From contig LR778134.1 in the NCBI GenBank assembly GCA_902809935.1, positions 620,001-684,000 of the forward strand: DNA of 64,000 nucleotides. The letters run 5' to 3'. Position numbers and translations under genes: made by a program. The notes beneath the pieces were generated by a model. The model ran no database searches. It was not told the DNA's origin and was given only the letters and a program-made list of their open reading frames with translations. Of this stretch, positions 43,422-50,854 are shown in pieces. Origin of the DNA: Ruminococcaceae bacterium BL-4. Lineage in GTDB: Bacteria > Bacillota > Clostridia > Oscillospirales > Acutalibacteraceae. Every line of letters begins with the position of its first letter. Position 1 is the stretch's first letter.

Positions 43422-44282
43422 CTACTCTAACCCTAAAATAACCTCCGGAACATTATGAATTAAATCCCGGATCTCAGAATCCTTCAATCCTTGTTCCAGC
43501 AGCGCACAAACAAACCGATGCATTTCGATCGTCGGATGCGGACTTCCTTTTTGTCCACGGTCTGTTGTAATAAATGCACTGCTCGACCCAATTCGGCGAA
43601 TGGTGCTCACCATTTGCTCGATCGATACGGATTTCTGAACGACATTAAGCCAAACCTTCTCAATAAAAACTCCTTCTTTAGCGAGTTCCTCCTGAATCCC
43701 CGCCGGAACAATCGTACGGGAAAACTCCGGATGTGTCAAAACCATGCGAACCCCTCTGCGTCTACCTTCTTTGCAGAGAAGAACGGATTCTTCCGGACTT
43801 AAATGCCCACTTGCCAACGTTGCATCATACCGTTTAACAACATCCATAATCTCATAGACACAATTCTTAAGATGACCTTTCTGGTCAAGAACGGTAATCC
43901 CTGGACGATCAAAAAAATCTCCCGACATATTTCCAAAAGTCAAACTGTTGGCCGCATCCCGTGTTGGCATCCAGATGATTTTGGCTCCAAATCTGAGGGC
44001 ATTTTCCACCGCGTAAACATTTAGTCCCCCTACGGGCCAATTTAACGCAACGGCACCATACGCCTTTGTCTCGGCGTGCCCATACTGATTCACCAAGATG
44101 GCACGAGCAACTGTTGATTCATAGTGGCTCTTTAAAACAACTCCTTTCATTCCCGCTTGGCTGGCTTCTTTTACTAGCTGAAAGCAGTCCAGCGACCGCG
44201 GAAACACCGAGGGTAACGTATGAATATGTAAATCATACCCTCCCTTCATTAATTCACTTGCTTTATCATCAAAATTTTTCAC
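43422..44282 (-). CDS. DUF6282 amidohydrolase-like protein
   Basis: The 286-residue protein has the look of a metal-dependent TIM-barrel hydrolase. A first motif YDLHIHTLPS (HxH) is followed by VVLKSHYEST, WMPTRDAANS, a second His in LASGHLSPEE, THPEF and ITTDRGQ (Asp near the last strand). The order His-x-His, Lys/His, His, His, Asp matches amidohydrolase metal ligands. I recall this as DUF6282; no member has a function I can name. It is the first gene of the TRAP operon. The simplest reading is that it hydrolyses the imported ligand or a derivative of it. Confidence 0.8.
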   Translation of the reverse strand: MKNFDDKASELMKGGYDLHIHTLPSVFPRSLDCFQLVKEASQAGMKGVVLKSHYESTVARAILVNQYGHAETKAYGAVALNWPVGGLNVYAVENALRFGAKIIWMPTRDAANSLTFGNMSGDFFDRPGITVLDQKGHLKNCVYEIMDVVKRYDATLASGHLSPEESVLLCKEGRRRGVRMVLTHPEFSRTIVPAGIQEELAKEGVFIEKVWLNVVQKSVSIEQMVSTIRRIGSSSAFITTDRGQKGSPHPTIEMHRFVCALLEQGLKDSEIRDLIHNVPEVILGLE

Positions 44283-44359
44283 ACCTATCTGCTTCCTCCA
44301 TTATGGAATCTATTTCCAAAGAAGCAGGAGGCCGGCCTGATTCTTGCTTTGTTGGCTAA

Positions 44360-44388
44360 AGTATAGCATCGCGTTCTAACAAGGTAAA
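44360..44388 (-). promoter_or_regulatory. Promoter of the DUF6282-TRAP operon with possible operator
   Basis: On the minus strand TTTACC (44383-44388) and TATACT (44360-44365) with a 17-bp spacer lie 78 bp upstream of the start. AACAAGG (44378-44384) and CCTTGTT (44420-44426) form an inverted repeat across and upstream of the -35, a plausible activator site. Confidence 0.45.
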
Positions 44389-44426
44389 ACAAGTATTTTC
44401 AGAATATTCACAAGAAATTCCTTGTT

Positions 44427-44744
44427 GATTTGTTTCCATTTAGTTCATATTTTATATAATAAATAGTAAATATAGGACTTTTGTGAAATTCATTTTCAAG
44501 GCTTTCGTATAATATTGCTGTAATCTTCTCACGATATTTATTGATTATTTTTTTTAAAGCTTCTCGTTTCTTGTTTATAAAAAATAATTGCCTAATAAAA
44601 AGCACAATTGTTTGTGTATTTTGATTAATTCCCTCTCAGACAATCTCAAAACCCTTTTTATCGCCAGTCACCACTTTTCGCAGGAGATCTTTTGAGACAA
44701 AAAAGCACAAAATTTTTTTAACATTTAAAAAACGTCAAAAGCCA
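44427..44744. other. AT-rich intergenic stretch
   Basis: About 320 bp without a supported gene between the divergent TRAP operon and the M-box/mgtA unit. One 65-codon minus-strand frame exists, but it is of AT-rich low complexity and has no ribosome site. No repeat or RNA is recognised. Confidence 0.6.
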
Positions 44745-44773
44745 TTGACATCATATTTGAATATACTTATAAT
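44745..44773 (+). promoter_or_regulatory. Consensus sigma-A promoter of the mgtA unit
   Basis: Perfect TTGACA (44745-44750) and perfect TATAAT (44768-44773) with a 17-bp spacer. Initiation near 44780 places the start at the 5' edge of the M-box aptamer. Confidence 0.92.
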
Positions 44774-44779
44774 AAGTAG

Positions 44780-44927
44780 GATTCGGTAGGTGAGGTTTTG
44801 CAGGGATATGGATTGTTGCCGCAGAGTGGTGGAGACACCATGGAGAAGGTTGGAGCAGGCTATATCGAACCTAAGGTGTAGCATAATACAGTTTCACTGC
44901 CCTGCAAAGCTAAAGCTCAAACGAAGA
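44780..44927 (+). ncRNA. M-box (ykoK) magnesium riboswitch aptamer
   Basis: The region has the conserved opening TTCGGTAGGTGAGG and the closing CTAAAGCTC (44910-44918) followed by CGAA that pairs with the TTCG. A 9-bp helix TTTGCAGGG (44797-44805) / CCCTGCAAA (44900-44908) matches the M-box P2. A GAGA-tetraloop hairpin TGGTG/CACCA (44827-44840) is present. Position relative to promoter, following terminator and a Mg2+ ATPase gene all fit. The M-box binds Mg2+ and promotes termination when Mg2+ is sufficient. Confidence 0.92.
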
Positions 44928-44948
44928 AGTCAGAAGTGCTTTTTTACA

Positions 44949-44990
44949 CTCCCATATATTCTTGACCGAATATATGGGAGCTTTTTATTT
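44949..44990 (+). terminator. Intrinsic terminator of the M-box riboswitch
   Basis: CTCCCATATATT (44949-44960) and AATATATGGGAG (44969-44980) are perfectly complementary, followed by C and T5ATTTTT. It is the expression platform directly behind the M-box. Confidence 0.92.
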
Positions 44991-45039
44991 TTCAGCATGT
45001 TTTGACATCTTTAAAATCGAAAATAATCTTTGATTCAAA

Positions 45040-45165
45040 CGGAGGTGAGAAGAATGGACTCTGGGAGTAGCAGCGGCACAGTCCCCGACGGATGGCCTAC
45101 ATCACAAATGAAAATCATGAAAAAGTCAAACCATGATTTCATTCTTCTCTGTATCTGATCCTCCG
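45040..45165 (+). promoter_or_regulatory. Self-sequestering leader structure around a 34-codon ORF
   Basis: The ribosome site and start of the small ORF, CGGAGG (45040-45045) and AGAAGAATG (45048-45056), are exactly complementary to CCTCCG (45160-45165) and CATTCTTCT (45140-45148) at the end of the ORF. A competing hairpin (45107-45119 with 45132-45143, 12 bp, one bulge) shares 45140-45143 with the second of these. The two folds are therefore mutually exclusive. Folding was judged by eye only. Confidence 0.55.
45054..45158 (+). CDS. 34-residue leader peptide between M-box and mgtA
   Basis: ATG with GGAGGTGAG at good distance opens 34 codons. The peptide begins [16 protein letters not shown], continues SQMKIMKK and ends NHDFILLCI. 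It has no signal peptide and no known domain. It lies after the riboswitch terminator and 74 bp before the mgtA ATG, so it is only transcribed when the M-box allows. Its ribosome site can be masked by its own 3' end. Together with the Pro-Asp and Trp-Pro pairs this suggests a regulatory peptide whose translation controls mgtA. A second CCTCC (45188-45192) could mask the GGAGG of mgtA (45220-45224). Coding status is inferred. Confidence 0.6.
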   Translation: MDSGSSSGTVPDGWPTSQMKIMKKSNHDFILLCI

Positions 45166-45232
45166 TCCTATAAAAAGTGCCATACTTCCTCCTTTTAGCA
45201 CATGTCAATTTGAAAAAATGGAGGTACGAGCG

Positions 45233-47941
45233 ATGAAAAAAAATCTAAAAACAGCTTTAACCAAAAAAAATCTCTTTACGGCAGATTCGTGTAGTACAGA
45301 AATTAAAAATCGTCTTTTATTTGCTTCGACTCACGATAAAACAGAAGTCTTGCAAGCGCTTGGTACCGGGGTTGCTGGATTAAACGAAGAAGAGGTTGAA
45401 TCCGCAAAAAAATCTTTTGGCAGCAACATCGTCATGCATAAAAAGAAGCAATCTCTTTTTAAAAGGATTTGCAGCGCTTTTATCAACCCTTTTACAGCAA
45501 TTTTATTTGTGCTTGCCATTATCTCGGTATTTACTGATATTCTTTTTACAGAACCGGGCCAACAAAACTATACAACCGTCATTATTATCGTAACGATGGT
45601 CATGATTTCTGGAGTTCTTCGCTTTATTCAAGAAACGAAAAGTGGAAATGCGGCTGCAAGCCTGTCCAAAATGATTCATACAACAACTTGCGTCGAGCGG
45701 CAGGAATCCGGCAAGCAGGAAATCCCTTTGGAAGATGTAGTAGTCGGTGACTTAATTTACCTTTCCGCCGGCGATATGATTCCAGCCGATCTTCGCATTC
45801 TCTCTGCAAAAGACCTGTTTATCAGCCAATCCGCCCTAACTGGAGAAAGCCAGCCGGTTGAAAAATATGGGACTCCTGTAAATGAGCAGAACTCTTTGAC
45901 GGAAATTTCGAATCTTGCTTTTATGGGAAGCACCGTGATCAGCGGAAGCGCCAAAGCGGTTGTGGTTGCTACCGGAAATGATACCATGCTCGGCCGCATC
46001 GCAAAAAGCCTCACGGAAAAGCCCCCCAAAACCAGTTTTGAAAAGGGAGTAAACTCTGTTTCATGGGTCCTTCTTCGGTTTATGTTGGTTATGGTACCGA
46101 TTGTCCTTTTCATTAACGGATTTACGAAGGGTGACTGGCTCAAAGCATTTTTATTTGCAATTTCTGTTGCAGTAGGTCTTACACCGGAAATGCTGCCCAT
46201 GATTGTGACTACCTGCCTCGCAAAAGGTGCTGTCGCAATGAGTCAAAAAAAGGTAATCATTAAAAGTCTTAATTCCATTCAGAATTTAGGCTCTATTGAT
46301 TTGCTCTGCACTGATAAAACCGGAACTCTCACACAGGACCGTGTGATTTTAGAGTCCCATCTGGATATCGAGGGCAATGAAGACTCCCGCGTACTGCGCC
46401 ATGCTTTTTTGAACAGCTATTTTCAAACAGGACTTAAAAATCTAATTGATCTTGCAATTATCTCAAAACAGAATGAATTAGGACCTGTCCCCATTGAAAA
46501 CGATTATCGGAAAGTGGATGAAATTCCATTTGACTTTAACCGTCGTAGAATGAGTGTTGTGGTCTCGGATAAAAACGGCAAAACGCAGATGATTACAAAG
46601 GGAGCCATTGAAGAAATGCTCAAATGCTGTTCCTATGCCGAGCTCCATGGAACAGTAAAACCGTTGACAAAAGAAGTCCGTTCCTTTGTCATTTCCAAAT
46701 CTGACGAACTAAATGCCTCCGGCATGCGCGTGATTGCGGTCGCACATAAAACAAATCCTGCTCCAGTCGGTGAATTTTCGGTAGCAGACGAAGACAACAT
46801 GGTATTGATTGGATTCCTTGCCTTTTTAGATCCCCCGAAAAAAACAACAGCTAAAGCAATCCGGGCACTTACCGAACACGGTGTTGCAGTCAAAATTCTG
46901 ACCGGAGATAATGAAAAAGTCACCTGCAGTATCTGCCGTCAGGTAGGGATTCCAGACAATCGTATGCTTTTAGGAAAAGATCTCGATAATATGACAGACG
47001 ATGAGCTTACCCAAAAAGCAGAAAAGGCAATGGTCTTTGCAAAGCTGTCTCCTGCTCAAAAGGCACGCGTGATTCAAATTTTTCGGCAAAATGGCCATGT
47101 CACCGGATATATGGGTGATGGCATCAACGACGCTGCCGCCATGAAAGTCGCCGACGTAGGTATTTCTGTTGATACTGCAGTAGATATCGCAAAAGAATCT
47201 GCAAATGTTATTATGTTGGAAAAAGACTTAATGGTTTTGGAAGACGGAATCATCGAGGGAAGAAAAACATACGCAAACATGATAAAATATATCAAAATGA
47301 CTGCTTCTTCTAATTTCGGGAACATGTTTTCCGTTTTGGCTGCCAGTGCATTTCTCCCTTTTCTTCCAATGGCCTCGATTCAGCTATTATTGCTGAACCT
47401 CATTTATGATATCTCCTGCACTGCGATTCCTTGGGACAATGTAGACCGGGAATATCTGCAAAAGCCGCGAAAATGGGATGCTTCTTCTATCAGCAAATTC
47501 ATGCTATGGATTGGCCCTACCAGCTCGGTATTTGATATTGCCACCTACCTTCTCATGTATTTTGTTATTTGCCCGATGATCTGCGGCGGACAGCTCTTTC
47601 CTCAAATCACGGACCCCTCTTTAAAACTACTTTATATCTCGACTTTTCAATCCGGATGGTTTGTAGAATCCATGTGGAGTCAATCTTTAGTGGTTCACAT
47701 GATCCGCACCCCTAAAATTCCATTTTTACAAAGCCGTGCTTCTGTGCCTGTGTTGTCTTTAACCGCATTTGCCATTTTTACGGCAACATTGATCGTATCT
47801 ACTCCTTTGGGATCATTTTTAGGGTTTTCTCCCCTCCCTCCGATTTATTTTGCATGGCTTTCCGCGATTGTTCTCGGTTATATGATACTCGCGACGATTG
47901 TCAAAAAATTATATATTAAAAGATATGGAGAGTTACTTTAA
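45233..47941 (+). CDS. mgtA: Mg2+-transporting P-type ATPase MgtA
   Basis: ATG at 45233 is preferred to the in-frame ATG at 45218, because GGAGG lies between them at proper distance to the second. The 902-residue protein is a type IIIB P-ATPase: actuator TGES ([10 protein letters not shown]), intramembrane [20 protein letters not shown], phosphorylation DKTGT ([13 protein letters not shown]), nucleotide-binding [12 protein letters not shown], hinge [12 protein letters not shown], and C-terminal helices with [20 protein letters not shown] typical of MgtA/MgtB. It imports Mg2+ when the ion is scarce. Upstream lie a consensus promoter, an M-box, a terminator and the leader ORF. Ends at a strong hairpin. 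Confidence 0.97.
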   Translation: MKKNLKTALTKKNLFTADSCSTEIKNRLLFASTHDKTEVLQALGTGVAGLNEEEVESAKKSFGSNIVMHKKKQSLFKRICSAFINPFTAILFVLAIISVFTDILFTEPGQQNYTTVIIIVTMVMISGVLRFIQETKSGNAAASLSKMIHTTTCVERQESGKQEIPLEDVVVGDLIYLSAGDMIPADLRILSAKDLFISQSALTGESQPVEKYGTPVNEQNSLTEISNLAFMGSTVISGSAKAVVVATGNDTMLGRIAKSLTEKPPKTSFEKGVNSVSWVLLRFMLVMVPIVLFINGFTKGDWLKAFLFAISVAVGLTPEMLPMIVTTCLAKGAVAMSQKKVIIKSLNSIQNLGSIDLLCTDKTGTLTQDRVILESHLDIEGNEDSRVLRHAFLNSYFQTGLKNLIDLAIISKQNELGPVPIENDYRKVDEIPFDFNRRRMSVVVSDKNGKTQMITKGAIEEMLKCCSYAELHGTVKPLTKEVRSFVISKSDELNASGMRVIAVAHKTNPAPVGEFSVADEDNMVLIGFLAFLDPPKKTTAKAIRALTEHGVAVKILTGDNEKVTCSICRQVGIPDNRMLLGKDLDNMTDDELTQKAEKAMVFAKLSPAQKARVIQIFRQNGHVTGYMGDGINDAAAMKVADVGISVDTAVDIAKESANVIMLEKDLMVLEDGIIEGRKTYANMIKYIKMTASSNFGNMFSVLAASAFLPFLPMASIQLLLLNLIYDISCTAIPWDNVDREYLQKPRKWDASSISKFMLWIGPTSSVFDIATYLLMYFVICPMICGGQLFPQITDPSLKLLYISTFQSGWFVESMWSQSLVVHMIRTPKIPFLQSRASVPVLSLTAFAIFTATLIVSTPLGSFLGFSPLPPIYFAWLSAIVLGYMILATIVKKLYIKRYGELL

Positions 47942-47954
47942 GATATTTAAGAAT

Positions 47955-47990
47955 AAAAAAGTCCACGCGAAATTCGCGTGGACTTTTTAT
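47955..47990. terminator. Bidirectional terminator
   Basis: AAAAGTCCACGCGAA and TTCGCGTGGACTTTT form a perfect stem with A- and T-runs, between converging mgtA and hisS. Confidence 0.92.
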
Positions 47991-48042
47991 ATAACCAATT
48001 AAATCAATAAAAACAAATTGAAAATTCTTACCATCGATACAA

Positions 48043-49305
48043 TCAGCTGTTTTCTAAGACACAGAATTCTTTTAAGAACTCATCTCCTAGAGAAACTTCC
48101 GTTTTTTCTCCGTTTGCCATATTCTTAATCATCACTCGACCGCTCTCGATCTCATTATCGCCTAGGACCAAACTGAACCGTGCCCCAATTTTATCGGCAT
48201 ATTTCATCTGTGCCTTGAGTCCACGCCCAATCTCATCAAATTCTGCATAAAGGCCGGATTCCTTGCACTTCTGCGCCAAAAGGAACGACTTTTCCCGCGC
48301 TGCATCCCCAAGAGATGCTAAGAAAAGATCGCAGCGTTTTTTAGATGGAAATTCAACCTTCTGCTCTTCCATCGCAAGGATTACACGTTCGAGTCCCATT
48401 CCAAATCCCAATGCAGGTGTTGGAGTTCCACCCATTTCTTCTACAAGTCCGTTATAACGGCCGCCGGCGCAAATCGCCATTCCTTTATAGAGAAATTCAA
48501 AAACGGTATTTGTATAGTAATCTAATCCGCGGACAATAGAAGGATCAATGGTATAAGAAATCCCCATCGCCTCCAGTGCATGCTTTACACCGTCGAAATG
48601 TTTCTGGCAATCCTCACAAAGGAAATCTAAAATCTTTGGCGCATTCGCTGCGATTCCTTGGCATTCTTTCTCTTTGCAGTCCAAAATCCGCATCGGATTC
48701 CGTTCAAGACGAGACAAGCAGGTTTCACATAGTTCTCCTTTGCGAGCAGAAAAATATTCTTTCAGTGCCTTTGTATAAGCTGCCCGACAAGTAGGGCAAC
48801 CAATGGAATTAATTGCAAGTGAAATACCGGCAATTCCAAGTCTTTGCAAAACAGAATATCCAACACCGATCACTTCGGCATCCGAAAGAGGAGAATTGGA
48901 ACCAAACATTTCGATTCCAAACTGATGAAATTCCCGCAGTCTGCCTTTCTGCGCTTTTTCATAGCGATAACAACTGGTCAGATAATAAAACTTTTGCGGC
49001 ATTCCGGCAGAAAGTAAACCATGCTCCAAAAAAGCACGCACTGCACCGGCTGTTCCCTCCGGACGAAGGGTAATGCTGCGGTTGCCTTTATCTTTAAATG
49101 TATACATCTCTTTTTGCACCACATCGGTAGTTTCTCCAACACTGCGCAAAAAAAGTTCCGTATGTTCAAAAACCGGTGTGCGGATTTCCGAAAATCCATT
49201 CTTTTCGGCTTCGTTTCGTGCAACCGATTCTACTACCTGCCATTTTTCGCTCTGTCCCGGCAAGATATCTTCCGTTCCGCGAGGTGCCTGCGTAATCAGT
49301 TCCAT
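48043..49305 (-). CDS. hisS: Histidyl-tRNA synthetase
   Basis: The 420-residue class II synthetase charges tRNA-His. Motif 1 is near the N-terminus (APRGTEDILPG, EIRTPVFEHTELFLRSVGETTDVVQKEMYTF). Motif 2 contains FYYLTSCYRYEKAQKGRLREFHQFGIE. The His-specific signatures are RGLDYYTNTVFEF and GGRYNGLVEEMGG, and motif 3 is ALGFGMGLERVILAM. The C-terminal anticodon domain is present. Cys pairs in GCPTCRAAY, CETCLSRL and CEDCQKHF suggest a zinc site, common in firmicute HisRS. AGGAGG precedes the ATG. Own promoter and terminators; aspS is not adjacent here. Confidence 0.97.
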   Translation of the reverse strand: MELITQAPRGTEDILPGQSEKWQVVESVARNEAEKNGFSEIRTPVFEHTELFLRSVGETTDVVQKEMYTFKDKGNRSITLRPEGTAGAVRAFLEHGLLSAGMPQKFYYLTSCYRYEKAQKGRLREFHQFGIEMFGSNSPLSDAEVIGVGYSVLQRLGIAGISLAINSIGCPTCRAAYTKALKEYFSARKGELCETCLSRLERNPMRILDCKEKECQGIAANAPKILDFLCEDCQKHFDGVKHALEAMGISYTIDPSIVRGLDYYTNTVFEFLYKGMAICAGGRYNGLVEEMGGTPTPALGFGMGLERVILAMEEQKVEFPSKKRCDLFLASLGDAAREKSFLLAQKCKESGLYAEFDEIGRGLKAQMKYADKIGARFSLVLGDNEIESGRVMIKNMANGEKTEVSLGDEFLKEFCVLENS

Positions 49306-49391
49306 AAGAATTTTCCTCCTGTATCATTTCAAAAACCATCAAAAGCTATAAAAGCCCTCGGCCTTGATCTCAAATAAAAATGTTATTTTTT

Positions 49392-49400
49392 ATTATACCA
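49392..49400 (-). promoter_or_regulatory. Extended -10 promoter of hisS
   Basis: The minus strand reads TGGTATAAT, about 87 bp upstream of hisS. The -35 is weak. The leader of roughly 80 nt is too short for a T-box. Confidence 0.5.
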
Positions 49401-49445
49401 TAAATCGACTGCTCCGAAAACAGCTTTCTCTAAAAGAAAAGCAAA

Positions 49446-49490
49446 AATCCCGCCCTGCCGGAGAGATACGGCAAAGGCGGGACTTTTTTA
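49446..49490. terminator. Intrinsic terminator after mgsA
   Basis: TCCCGCC-C-TGCCG pairs with CGGCA-AA-GGCGGGA, followed by T-run on + and A-run on the other side. It ends the long cell-shape operon on the minus strand. A smaller CCCACTGAT/ATCAGTGGG palindrome (49509-49529) overlaps the mgsA stop. Confidence 0.8.
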
Positions 49491-49521
49491 ATGATTCGCA
49501 CAAAGAGACCCACTGATAAAA

Positions 49522-49926
49522 TCAGTGGGAAGGATTTACAATATTGCGCCAATCTAAATCGCCGCGCTCCAAACCATGAATCAAAACTTCCGCCGTTGCA
49601 ATATTCGTAGCGACCGGAATATTATGGGTGTCACAGAGACGAAGCATATTATTATCATTAGGTTCATGCGGCTTTGCAGAGAGCGGATCTCTAAAAAACA
49701 AGAGCATATCCACTTCATTACAGGCAATCCGAGCAGAAATCTGCTGATCTCCACCCTGACTTCCGCTTAAAAAACGTTGTATTTTAAGGCCAGTCGCATC
49801 GCTGACCAGCTTTCCTGTCGTGCCGGTAGCACATAAATCATGACGGCTTAAAATCCCGCAATATGCAATACAAAACTGAACCATCAATTCTTTCTTTGCA
49901 TCGTGTGCGATCAATGCAATGTTCAT
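49522..49926 (-). CDS. mgsA: Methylglyoxal synthase
   Basis: The frame is open to a GTG at 49935, but ATG at 49926 has AGGAG at proper distance. The 134-residue enzyme converts dihydroxyacetone phosphate to methylglyoxal and phosphate. The phosphate-binding motif [15 protein letters not shown], the catalytic Asp region [29 protein letters not shown] and the HEPND segment are all present. Hexameric MgsA has usually 130-150 residues. It follows minD after 40 bp, an arrangement I recall from other clostridia. Confidence 0.95.
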   Translation of the reverse strand: MNIALIAHDAKKELMVQFCIAYCGILSRHDLCATGTTGKLVSDATGLKIQRFLSGSQGGDQQISARIACNEVDMLLFFRDPLSAKPHEPNDNNMLRLCDTHNIPVATNIATAEVLIHGLERGDLDWRNIVNPSH

Positions 49927-49966
49927 TTTTAACACTCTCCTATATCATTATTATTTTTCGATATTT

Positions 49967-50710
49967 TTAAAACTTTTGCAGAGACGGCAGCGGAACCTCA
50001 TGCCCCTCTAGCCGCACAGCAAGCCGAGCAAAAGCTAACGCTGCAGGGCATTTTTGCGGGGGCAATCTCCGCACCGCTGCTGCACGAAGCTCCTCATCCT
50101 CCGGAATTACTGCAATCAGCTGGATTCCAGTCTGGTCAATCATATCATCTACATCGGTAAAAAATGCCGATTTTCGAAAAAAAGAAGATGAAAACCGATT
50201 GATCACAAGCCTTTGTTCCGTTATACCTGCTTCTAAAAGCTGCGCACGGGTTTTAAAAGATGCCAATGTGCAAACTTTATCTGGTGTACTGACTACCAGA
50301 GCTCTGTCCGCTGCTGAAACAGCACTGCGAAAACCTGCCCCGATGCCCGCAGGGCAATCAATCAACACATGATCAAAATAACATGAAATTGCGCCGATGA
50401 GCTCCCGCATGATTCCAGGGCTAACTAAGTCTTCTTCCCGAAATGGAGCCGGCATTAAATAAAGACCGTCCTGATAAGAGCTGGGATAAATCGCCTGTGC
50501 AGGTGTAGCAGTACCTGAAACCACATCCGAAAGGTCAAAGACCTGCTGCTGCGCAATATTGAGAAGCAAATCAAGACATCCTAGCCCCGCATCACAATCA
50601 ACCAGAAGCACTCGACGCCCTCTTGCTGCCAATGCCAGACCAACATGCGCTGTTGTGGTGGATTTTCCTACGCCACCTTTTCCCGATGTAATAACTGTTA
50701 CTGCTCCCAT
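49967..50710 (-). CDS. minD: MinD-like septum-site ATPase
   Basis: The 247-residue protein has the deviant Walker A of ParA/MinD (SGKGGVGKSTTTAHVGLALA), DCDAGLGCLDLLL and VLIDCPAGIGAGFRSAVSAAD. This places it in the MinD branch. MinD normally recruits MinC to inhibit FtsZ away from midcell. Here neither minC nor minE is adjacent. The canonical amphipathic membrane-targeting helix at the C-terminus (a Phe/Leu/Lys-rich tail) is not obvious; the protein ends HEVPLPSLQKF. Between PBP2 and mgsA. Confidence 0.85.
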   Translation of the reverse strand: MGAVTVITSGKGGVGKSTTTAHVGLALAARGRRVLLVDCDAGLGCLDLLLNIAQQQVFDLSDVVSGTATPAQAIYPSSYQDGLYLMPAPFREEDLVSPGIMRELIGAISCYFDHVLIDCPAGIGAGFRSAVSAADRALVVSTPDKVCTLASFKTRAQLLEAGITEQRLVINRFSSSFFRKSAFFTDVDDMIDQTGIQLIAVIPEDEELRAAAVRRLPPQKCPAALAFARLAVRLEGHEVPLPSLQKF

Positions 50711-50854
50711 ATTAAAAACCTCATTTTCATAGTATCACAAGACTCTTAAATAGTCAATTTTTTTATATAAAATCAACATATATTTGTTAATACAAGCTGA
50801 AATACAGTCAAAATAACTGTTTTTTATTCCGTCTCAAGGCTTTTTTTAACAAAT

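Noticed and set aside
44408-44605. 65-codon minus-strand ORF upstream of the TRAP operon
   Set aside because: AT-rich, Lys/Ile/Asn low-complexity product, no ribosome site, lies in a non-coding divergent region.
45107-45165. Second intrinsic terminator inside the mgtA leader
   Set aside because: The hairpin at 45107-45143 lacks a U-run behind it and lies within the small ORF, so a translational role is more likely.
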